The notes under the pieces: generated by a model
The model's database searches: none
Seen by the model: the letters and a program-made list of their open reading frames with translations, nothing else
What the model was told of the DNA's origin: nothing
Part shown: positions 1 to 6,700 of the stretch, piece by piece
Layout: each line of letters starts with the position of its first letter
Position numbering within the stretch: the stretch's first letter is position 1
Translations under genes and position numbers: made by a program
Origin: Bacilli bacterium
GTDB taxonomy: Bacteria > Bacillota_I > Bacilli_A > ML615J-28 > CAG-698
Reading direction: 5' to 3'
Length of the DNA: 8,233 nucleotides
NCBI GenBank assembly: GCA_028691715.1
Contig: JAQUYR010000049.1
Span: 1 to 8,233 of the forward strand

Positions 1-501
1 TGCTCAACTTGTGATGGCCCATTATTTAAGAATAAAGAAATTGCAATTATCGGTGGGGGAGATGCTGGGTTTGAAACAGCAATCTTTATGAAAAATTATG
101 CAAGTAAGATATATATACTAGAATATGGAGAAAGTGTTAAATCATCACTTGATAATCAAAAGAAAGCAGAGGGAATAGAAATAATTACTTCAGCTCAATT
201 AAAAGAAATAAAAGGAGATAATTTTGTTAATCAAATTATTTTTGATAGATTGGGCAAAGAAGAAACGCTGGATGTAAAAGGTGTTTTTATCCAAGCAGGA
301 TATGTCCCCGAGACATCTTTTCTAGAGGACTTAGTTGAATTAAATGAAAGAAAAGAGATAGTAGTTGATTTTGAAACATTTGAAACAAAAACAAAGGGGC
401 TTTTTGCAGTCGGTGATGTTAATTGTGGTAAGGTTAAGCAAATTGTTGTTGCTTGTGGACAAGGAGCTGTGGCAGTAATTAATGGGTATAAATATATATG
501 A
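1..501 (+). CDS. Thioredoxin reductase / AhpF-type flavoprotein disulfide reductase, 5'-truncated
   Basis: This is the C-terminal 166 residues of an FAD- and pyridine-nucleotide-dependent disulfide reductase; the reading frame is open from base 1, so the true start lies upstream and the Met at 88 is internal. The fragment begins with the redox-active CSTC followed by DG (bases 1-18), the equivalent of CATCDG in thioredoxin reductase. Next comes the nucleotide-binding glycine motif GGGDAG (52-69), and near the C-terminus the FAD-binding stretch FAVGDV with KQIVVACGQGA. The position where E. coli TrxB has HRRDxxRA, which grips the NADPH 2'-phosphate, here reads ILEYGESVKSS. This resembles the LLEF segment of the NADH-using AhpF, so NADH preference is inferred. 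The family passes electrons to thioredoxin, glutaredoxin-like proteins or peroxiredoxin in the cytoplasm. The stop overlaps the enolase start by four bases (ATGA). Family confidence is high; whether trxB or ahpF is undecided because the N-terminus is missing. Confidence 0.93.
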   Translation, partial: CSTCDGPLFKNKEIAIIGGGDAGFETAIFMKNYASKIYILEYGESVKSSLDNQKKAEGIEIITSAQLKEIKGDNFVNQIIFDRLGKEETLDVKGVFIQAGYVPETSFLEDLVELNERKEIVVDFETFETKTKGLFAVGDVNCGKVKQIVVACGQGAVAVINGYKYI

Positions 502-1751
502 TAATTAAAGGAATAAAAGCAAGAGAAATACTTGATTCAAGGGGAAATCCGACGCTTGAAGTTGATTGCATTACTGACAACGGAGTTTTTATCTCTGGGG
601 TTCCATCAGGAGCATCCACTGGAAGCAAAGAGGCCTTTGAATTAAGAGATGGTGGACACAGGTTTGGAGGCAAGGGAGTTTTAAAAGCAGTTAAAAATGT
701 TAATGAGATTATCGGTCCTAAAATTATTGGCGAGGATTGTTCTTGTCAAAGAAAAATTGATGAAATAATGATTGAGTTAGATGGCACTGAAGGAAAGTAT
801 AATTTAGGAGCTAATGCTATAGTTGGTGTTTCAATGGCAGTTTGCAGAGCTGGTGCTTGTGCTAAAAGATTGTCTTTGCACGAACATATTGCAGGACTGG
901 CAGAGAATAGGGAAATTAGCATCCCTTATCCCTGTTTTAATATTATCAACGGCGGAGCTCATAGTGATAATGGTCTTGATTTTCAAGAATTTATGATAGT
1001 TCCCCAGAGCGATTCTTTTAGAGAAAATTTAAGGATTGGCTCTGAAGTATATTATCAATTAAAAAAAGTTTTAAAAGAAAACTATCCTGAAGTATCACTA
1101 GGTTCTGGAGACGAGGGTGGTTTTGCTCCGATGATTACATTGCCAGAAATTGCTCTTGGGCTAATTAAAAAAGCAATTGAAGGGGCTGATTATACCAACC
1201 AAGTGAAAATTATACTAGATGTCGCAGCATCTGAATTTTATGGTGAGATTGATGGAAAAAGAGGTGGCTTTTATCGTTTTAAATCAGGATTTTACTCCTC
1301 ATCAGATTTATTGAAATATTATTCTGAATTAATGGAAAACTATCCTATTATTGGAATTGAAGATCCTTTTGCTGAAAGTGACTGGGATGCATTTAAAAAT
1401 ATTAATCACAGGTTAGGAAAAAAGATTATGATAGTTGGAGATGATTTAACAGTTAGTAATCAGGAATTAATTCAAAAAGCAGAAGAAGAAAAGGCCTGTA
1501 ATGCCGTGATTTTGAAAATAAATCAAATTGGAACAGTGACTGAGATAATAGAAGCATCTAAATTAGCTAAAAGTTATGGCTGGAAGACAATCGTTTCTCA
1601 TAGATCGGGAGAAACAACAGATAGCTTTATTGCTGATCTTTCTGTTGGTCTCGGTGCCAACTATATTAAAACGGGAGCGCCAACAAGGGGAGAGAGGTTG
1701 GCAAAATATAATAGATTATGTAGAATAGAAGATAAGATAATAATTAATTAA
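498..1751 (+). CDS. eno: Enolase (phosphopyruvate hydratase)
   Basis: Enolase interconverts 2-phosphoglycerate and phosphoenolpyruvate in lower glycolysis, needs Mg2+, and is cytosolic. At 417 residues it is slightly shorter than the usual ~430. The N-terminal domain carries AREILDSRGNPT (8-19) and the flexible substrate loop SGASTGSKE (37-45). The barrel carries GGAHSDN with His155, GDEGGFAP with the catalytic acid Glu206, metal ligands Asp241 (DVAASEFY), Glu288 (IEDPF) and Asp315 (GDDLTVSN), the catalytic base Lys340 (ILKINQIGT), SHRSGET (367-373) and Lys391 (IKTGAP). Every expected active-site residue is present, so the enzyme should be active. The start is fixed by the ATGA overlap with the upstream flavoprotein stop and by homology beginning almost at residue 1; most enolases have a few more residues there. 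No Shine-Dalgarno sequence precedes it, so translation is probably coupled to the upstream gene. The glutaredoxin gene follows after five bases. Confidence 0.98.
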   Translation: MIIKGIKAREILDSRGNPTLEVDCITDNGVFISGVPSGASTGSKEAFELRDGGHRFGGKGVLKAVKNVNEIIGPKIIGEDCSCQRKIDEIMIELDGTEGKYNLGANAIVGVSMAVCRAGACAKRLSLHEHIAGLAENREISIPYPCFNIINGGAHSDNGLDFQEFMIVPQSDSFRENLRIGSEVYYQLKKVLKENYPEVSLGSGDEGGFAPMITLPEIALGLIKKAIEGADYTNQVKIILDVAASEFYGEIDGKRGGFYRFKSGFYSSSDLLKYYSELMENYPIIGIEDPFAESDWDAFKNINHRLGKKIMIVGDDLTVSNQELIQKAEEEKACNAVILKINQIGTVTEIIEASKLAKSYGWKTIVSHRSGETTDSFIADLSVGLGANYIKTGAPTRGERLAKYNRLCRIEDKIIIN

Positions 1752-1756
1752 AAAAA

Positions 1757-1996
1757 ATGGCTAGAATAAGACTATTTACAACACCAATTTGCCCATATTG
1801 TTTCTCTCTTAAAAGATTTTTACAAGAGAAAGGAATTGAAGTAGAAGAAATAGATGTTTCTGAAAATGAAATTGCATTAGAAGAAATGATTAAAGAAACA
1901 GAACAAACAACCGTTCCAGTATTAGATATTGATGGAGAGTTTTTGGTTGGGTTTGATAGAAAAAAGATTTGTGAGATATTAAAAATAGAAGATTAA
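1757..1996 (+). CDS. Small glutaredoxin-like redox protein (CPYC, YruB-like)
   Basis: This is a 79-residue thioredoxin-fold protein of minimal glutaredoxin/NrdH type. The active site is CPYC (Cys12, Cys15) after the first beta strand (RIRLFTTP). The cis-proline loop is TTVPVLDIDG with Pro54, followed by a GFDRKK segment in the position where the small YruB-type glutaredoxin-like proteins have their conserved GF(D). The length fits these single-domain proteins (about 75-80 residues), and no signal peptide is present, so it is cytosolic. It likely exchanges electrons with protein disulfides or persulfides. Its reductant may be the flavoprotein encoded two genes upstream rather than glutathione, which is an inference from context. 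The gene starts five bases after the enolase stop, directly after a run of eight A residues, with no visible Shine-Dalgarno. GAPDH begins one base after its stop. The exact subfamily (NrdH, YruB-type or classical Grx) is uncertain. Confidence 0.9.
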   Translation: MARIRLFTTPICPYCFSLKRFLQEKGIEVEEIDVSENEIALEEMIKETEQTTVPVLDIDGEFLVGFDRKKICEILKIED

Positions 1997-1997
1997 T

Positions 1998-2987
1998 ATG
2001 AAAATAGCAATCAATGGTTTCGGAAGAATAGGAAGGTGTGCGCTTAAATCAGCAATTAAGAATAGCTTAGATGTTGATTTTGTAGCCATCAATGATTTAG
2101 CTGATACTAAAACACTAGCTCATTTATTTAAGTATGATTCTGCTTATGGTGTCTTTGATGGAACAGTTGAGGCAAGAGAAAATAGTATCGTTATTGACGA
2201 TAAAGAGATCAAAGTTTTTGCTGAAAGGGATCCAGAAGAATTGCCTTGGAAAGATTTAGGAGTTGATGTTGTTTTGGAATGCACAGGCATTTTTAGAACC
2301 AAAGAGGGGGCAGGCAAGCACATTAAGGCAGGGGCCAAAAAAGTAATAATATCTGCACCAGCAAAAGATGATGTAACTCCATCATATGTTATAGGAATTA
2401 ATGAAAAAGAATACAAAGGAGAAGATGTTATCGATATGGGATCTTGTACAACTAATTGCCTAGCGCCAGTTGTTAAAATACTTGAAACTGAGTTTGGAAT
2501 TGAAAAGGGCCTTATGACAACAATTCACTCATATACAAACGATCAGAATATATTAGATTCGCCACACAAGGATTTAAGGCGAGCAAGGTCAGCTGCAGAA
2601 AATATTATCCCAACAACAACAGGAGCAGCAAAAGCAATTGGAAAAGTAATCCCTTCAGTAAAGGGGAAGATGGATGGTATTGCTGTGAGAGTTCCAACAC
2701 CAGTCGTTTCCTTGGTTGACTTGACTTGTGAATTAAAAAAAGAAGTAACTGCAGAAGAAATAAACGAAGTAATGTCAAAATATTCAGATAATGGTGATAT
2801 GAAGGGAATATTTTATGTTGAAAAAAATCCATTGGTTTCATCTGACTTTATTGGTAATTCTTTTTCATCAATATTTGATAATGAATACACAAAAGCAGAT
2901 GGTAAACTAGTTAAAGTTCTCGCATGGTATGACAATGAATGGGCATATTCGCTAAGAATGGTAGAATTAGCTAAGATTATTGGATAA
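1998..2987 (+). CDS. gap: Glyceraldehyde-3-phosphate dehydrogenase, type I
   Basis: GAPDH oxidises and phosphorylates glyceraldehyde 3-phosphate to 1,3-bisphosphoglycerate with reduction of NAD(P). The 329-residue length is typical. The Rossmann domain opens with INGFGRIGR (5-13). The catalytic signature SCTTNCLAP holds nucleophile Cys150, and His177 (IHSYTND) activates it. The phosphate-binding segments TTTGAAKAIGKVIP (206-219) and Arg231 are present, as is the C-terminal WYDNEWAYSLRM. Cofactor choice is ambiguous: Asp33 in INDLAD resembles NAD enzymes, but the LDSPHKD loop (186-192) has Ser where classical NAD-specific bacterial enzymes have Leu (LDLPH). The NADP enzyme of chloroplasts has both positions of that pair changed. 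The gene is the last of the operon, one base after the glutaredoxin stop, with only a weak purine stretch (AGAAG) upstream. An intrinsic terminator follows 13 bases after the stop. Confidence 0.98.
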   Translation: MKIAINGFGRIGRCALKSAIKNSLDVDFVAINDLADTKTLAHLFKYDSAYGVFDGTVEARENSIVIDDKEIKVFAERDPEELPWKDLGVDVVLECTGIFRTKEGAGKHIKAGAKKVIISAPAKDDVTPSYVIGINEKEYKGEDVIDMGSCTTNCLAPVVKILETEFGIEKGLMTTIHSYTNDQNILDSPHKDLRRARSAAENIIPTTTGAAKAIGKVIPSVKGKMDGIAVRVPTPVVSLVDLTCELKKEVTAEEINEVMSKYSDNGDMKGIFYVEKNPLVSSDFIGNSFSSIFDNEYTKADGKLVKVLAWYDNEWAYSLRMVELAKIIG

Positions 2988-3000
2988 TAATTAGAAAATT

Positions 3001-3022
3001 AGTCCCCATCAGGGGATTTTTT
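3001..3022 (+). terminator. Rho-independent terminator after GAPDH
   Basis: A compact hairpin follows the GAPDH stop. The core stem TCCCC (3003-3007) pairs with GGGGA (3012-3016) around an ATCA loop. It can be extended by a G-U and an A-U pair at the base (3001-3002 with 3017-3018). A run of six T residues (3017-3022) follows at once. The shape is classical for intrinsic termination and marks the end of the flavoprotein-enolase-glutaredoxin-GAPDH transcript. It also implies that the next two genes have their own promoter. I see no comparable T-tract for transcription from the other strand. Confidence 0.88.
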
Positions 3023-3087
3023 GTATAAAGATTAGTTCTTTGAATGTTCTTTAGTGTTTGTAAAGTAATTAATTTAAATTTAAATAT
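3023..3087 (+). promoter_or_regulatory. AT-rich leader with 14-bp palindrome; promoter uncertain
   Basis: This short stretch between the terminator and the next start must hold the promoter of the downstream pair if the terminator is efficient. A weak -35-like TTGAAT (3040-3045) lies 15 bases from a poor -10-like TAAAGT (3061-3066), and neither is convincing. A perfect palindrome, ATTTAAATTTAAAT (3072-3085), ends two bases before the ATG at 3088. It could be an operator or simply low-complexity AT sequence that keeps the start codon unstructured. No Shine-Dalgarno motif is present. Confidence 0.3.
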
Positions 3088-3702
3088 ATGGAAAAGAAAT
3101 ACATTTATATAATAATGGCGCTTTTAATTATTGCATTATCTACTTTTACTTTTTGGATGATGAATAAGGATAAGCAGGAGCCGTTAGTAATAGCACCATC
3201 CTATAGCTTTGTTGTTTCTGAGTTGGGTGATGTTTCTCTTGTTGAAAACGAAGAAGCTGGATTGAAGTTTGTAATACCACAAGGTTGGGAAGTGACCAAT
3301 GACCTTCTAGCTAGTTTTTCAATGAGGACGAAAGATTTTATTCCTTTTAATGATAATCTTTCTTCTGCTTCTGTGCCTAAGAAGGGCTGTTGGATTGGTG
3401 CTACTGTAAGATACGAAAAAGAAGGAAGTGATAATGATTATTATTTTAGTAGTAATAAGTATTACATTGATAATCCTGATTATTTAATGGAAAACCAAGA
3501 AATAATCGAAGTTGATAATATTAAAGCGTTGAAAGAAAATTTAATTATTGGTGAGGAGAACCCGGGAAAAATTGAACACATTTGGATTCCAATAAATGAT
3601 AAGGTCTATTTATTTGAATCGGATCTTTTCGGGGAAGACCAAGAAGAATGCAAAACTCATTTTGATAATTTTCTTAATACGATCTCTATTAAAAAACAAT
3701 GA
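3088..3702 (+). CDS. Membrane-anchored extracytoplasmic protein, possibly PsbP-like fold
   Basis: I do not recognise a named family for this 204-residue protein. A short basic N-terminus (MEKK) is followed by one hydrophobic helix at about residues 5-24, then a polar, acidic domain that should face outward. There is no lipobox cysteine, so an uncleaved signal anchor is likely. The domain contains AGLKFVIPQGWEV (57-69) and ends in FDNFLNTISI. This opening strand/'P-x-GW' turn and closing amphipathic helix/strand resemble PsbP-like or DUF-type exported domains common in uncultured bacteria, which is a low-confidence analogy. Only two cysteines occur in the domain (Cys101, Cys188), so one disulfide is possible. 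The gene follows the GAPDH terminator and its stop overlaps the start of the giant lamin-tail protein by four bases (ATGA). The two are therefore probably co-transcribed and translationally coupled, and may work together at the cell surface. Confidence 0.8.
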   Translation: MEKKYIYIIMALLIIALSTFTFWMMNKDKQEPLVIAPSYSFVVSELGDVSLVENEEAGLKFVIPQGWEVTNDLLASFSMRTKDFIPFNDNLSSASVPKKGCWIGATVRYEKEGSDNDYYFSSNKYYIDNPDYLMENQEIIEVDNIKALKENLIIGEENPGKIEHIWIPINDKVYLFESDLFGEDQEECKTHFDNFLNTISIKKQ

Positions 3703-3785
3703 AGCATAACAATTTAATACGAAGTGTAGTACTGACAACCTTGTTAGTAATTTTTTGTGCTACACCTCAACAAATATTTTCAGCT
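3699..3785 (+). other. Sec signal peptide of the lamin-tail protein
   Basis: Residues 1-29 show a basic N-region (MKHNNLIR), a hydrophobic core (VVLTTLLVIF) and a polar end QQIFSA before an acidic mature start (DIDY). Cleavage after Ala29 is the best guess, although Phe at -3 is not ideal. The core is short enough for a cleavable peptide. Cys20 sits inside the hydrophobic region in the context VIFC, which does not satisfy a lipobox. Confidence 0.75.
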
Positions 3786-6700
3786 GACATTGATTATCAA
3801 GTTATTTCAACTTGGGAATCAAAAAAGATAATAAAGAGTATGCCTTTCGCTATCTATGATAACTGGATTGATAGAAAAACAAACGGAGAGAATAATCTAA
3901 ACGTCACAACGATTGCTTTATTAAAAGAGATATTAAGGAAGGATGCTAGAGATTATATGTTTCATGAATTGCCAGTCGATATTTCAATTAATGTAATTGC
4001 TGAAACAATTGATATTTCTAGAATAATAATTTCAGGAGATATGGCAACTGTGATTAATAAGATTGAGAAAGATAGTGTAAACTTTGCTGTAAGCTATTTA
4101 AATGATTATTTCAACAAGGGAAAAGCAAATGCTGGCTATGGTGCAATTGATGTTAATTACACAACTCCTTTTGGAAATACTAACACAATTATTCAATACA
4201 TTATTTTATCTAAAGAAATTGATAGCAATAGAAGCGAAGTAGTGGCAAGGATATATTCTCCTAAAACAATAATTCCTCCAGAAAGTTATAAAGGATATGG
4301 AATGATTGAAGGATTTTTAAATGAGCTAAGTCCCGGAGATTCAATTCCTCCTTTTATTGTTGAAATAAGGGGGACGATTAGGAAGAGTAGTTTGGGCGAA
4401 TATGGGTGGAATAAATCTCCTCAAATAGATTTAGTTTTTCCTGATAATGTTCCTGATTTTGGACTAAGACCTCCATCATTAGTAGAGAAGTATATTATTA
4501 AGCCAATTCAAGAAAAGATTAAAGAACTAGGAAGCATTTTTGGTTTTCTTGGAGGAAATACTGAGTTTGTAGAGGTGGTTACTGGTGGTAGGGAAGACAA
4601 GGGAGCCATTGAGAGCGAGCTTGTTTCTATGGCTGAGGAAAAGGTTATTCCAGTTTCTTGTTCAAGAAATAACTTAGGAGGCCCTTTACATAATATTATC
4701 ATCAATGAAGTTGCTTGGATGGGAACTCATAATAGTTCTAGTGATGAGTGGATAGAGTTAAAGAATGTTTCTGGGAGAGATATAAATATGAAGGGGTGGT
4801 CTTTAGTTGATAAAACAAATCAAATTGATATTACTTTTGATAATTTAATAATAAAAAGCGGCGATTTTGTTTTACTTGAAAGAACAGATGACGGCACTAT
4901 TCCTTCTATAAATGCTGATTTAATATATAAAGGAACGCTAGGAAATGCGAACGAAGAGCTTTATCTTTTTAACAATAATTGCGGATTGGAAGATTATATT
5001 GCCGCAAGTCCAAGCTGGCCTGCAGGGAATAGTGGTCAAAGAAGAGCGATGGAGAGAAAAGATAATTTTGATTGGCAAACATATGCTTGGGATTCGTATT
5101 ATAATATTCTAGGAACTCCAAAAAGAGAGAATAGCATTGTTAAAGAAGAGGAAAAAGTTGAACCAAAAACAGTTGAAGTTAAAGAGGAGCCCAAAGAGGA
5201 AGTAAAAGAAGAGGTAAAAGAGGAGCCCAAAGAGGAAATAAAAGAAGAAACTAAGGAGCAACCTGAAGAAGAAACAAAAGAAGAAGAAGTGGTTATTAAC
5301 TATTGCTCGCAAGTGGGCACACCTAGTCATAGTGGCATTGTTATTAATGAAGTTGCTTGGATGGGGACAACTGTTGGGGCAACAAAAGAGTGGATAGAGT
5401 TAAAGAATAGATCCACGGCGCCAATTAATATGAATGGCTGGCAATTGCTAGATAAAGATAATCAAATTAAAGTTATTTTTGACGAGAATGATATTTTAGC
5501 ACCTGGTCAAATTTATTTACTAGAAAGAACTAGCGATGATAGTGTTCCCAATATCTCTGCAGATAAAATATATACTGGGATTCTTTCTAATAGCAATGAA
5601 TCGTTGCGGCTTTTTAATTCTTCGTGCCAATTAATTGACGAGGTGTTAGCGAGCTCAAGCTGGCCAGCAGGGAGTAGTAGCGAGAGAAAAACAATAGAAA
5701 GAAATAGTGATTTGACTTGGCACACTTCTTTTAATGTTAATGGAAGTCCTAAAACAGAAAATAGTCAGCCAGCACTAATTAGTAATAGTAATAATAATCA
5801 AAACACGACTACTATAATTTATGCTTCTTCTCCCGCACCGGAAGAAACAATCACTTATTGCTCGCAAGTAGGCACACCTAATCATAGCGGTATAATTATT
5901 AATGAAATTGCTTGGATGGGAACAACTGTTGGGGCAACAAAAGAGTGGGTAGAGCTTAAAAATGTGTCAGACGAAGAAATATCACTAAGTGGATGGCAAT
6001 TATTAAGTAAGGACAATAGAATTAGAATTATCTTTGATGATGACGAATCATTAGGACCCAATCAATTTTATCTTCTAGAAAGAACTAGCGATAATAGTGT
6101 TCCAGATATTTCTGCAGATAAAATATATACAGGAGCTATTGGTAATAGTGACGATCTATTAATGCTTTTCAATAATCAATGTCAATTAATTGATGAAGTG
6201 GTAGCAGATCCAGATTGGATAGCAGGGAATAGCAGTGAGAGAAAAACAATGGAAAGGGACAATGATTTAAACTGGCATACATCTTCAGCCATTAATGGAA
6301 CGCCGAAAGAAGAAAATAGCACTCCTGAAGAAATTGAGGAAGTTGAAGAAGATGATCCTTCACAAGAAGAGGATGTTGTTGTTGTTGAGAATAATGATTA
6401 TCTTGTCATTTCTGAAATACAAGTTAACGGAGAAGATAATTTAGAATATGTTGAGCTTTATAATCAAAGCGAAGAAGAAATCAATTTTTGTGACGATGAA
6501 GAAAATTGCTTTTATTTATCATATTTTGCCCCAACATTTAATCTTGATGAAACACCGAAATATAATTGGAATAATCCATATTATAATTGGAAACTAGAAG
6601 GATCTATTTCTCCGGGAGAATATTATCTTGTTGTAATACACGGCAATATTGATGGGGATATGGTTGTTATAACTGAAGATGATGTCCCTTATTCTTCTGC

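Noticed and set aside
88..501. ATG at 88 as the true start of the flavoprotein
   Set aside because: The same frame is open to base 1 and upstream codons encode the redox CxxC and the nucleotide-binding glycine motif, so this Met is internal.
479..673. Minus-strand open frame across the flavoprotein/enolase junction
   Set aside because: It covers the conserved enolase N-terminus on the other strand and the ATGA overlap; no recognisable protein or start signal.
2144..2841. Two minus-strand open frames opposite GAPDH
   Set aside because: GAPDH is complete and strongly conserved across this region, so the antisense frames are by-products with no protein-like features.
3040..3066. Sigma-70-type promoter (TTGAAT ... 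TAAAGT)
   Set aside because: Spacing of 15 bases and a poor -10 box in very AT-rich DNA make this no better than chance; it is noted only in the leader entry.
498..3702. Recoding of TGA (as Gly or Trp) as in some Candidate Phyla lineages
   Set aside because: TGA ends the flavoprotein and the 204-residue gene in ATGA overlaps, and no in-frame TGA interrupts the conserved genes, so the standard bacterial code fits.
3718..3760. Lipobox at Cys20 of the giant protein
   Set aside because: The residue before the cysteine is Phe, and a better signal-peptidase I site follows at FSA, so a lipoprotein is unlikely.
5109..5330. Minus-strand open frame rich in Phe and Leu
   Set aside because: It is the antisense of the Glu/Lys-codon repeats of the linker (GAA and AAA read as TTC and TTT). 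It has no independent support and lies wholly inside the giant gene.
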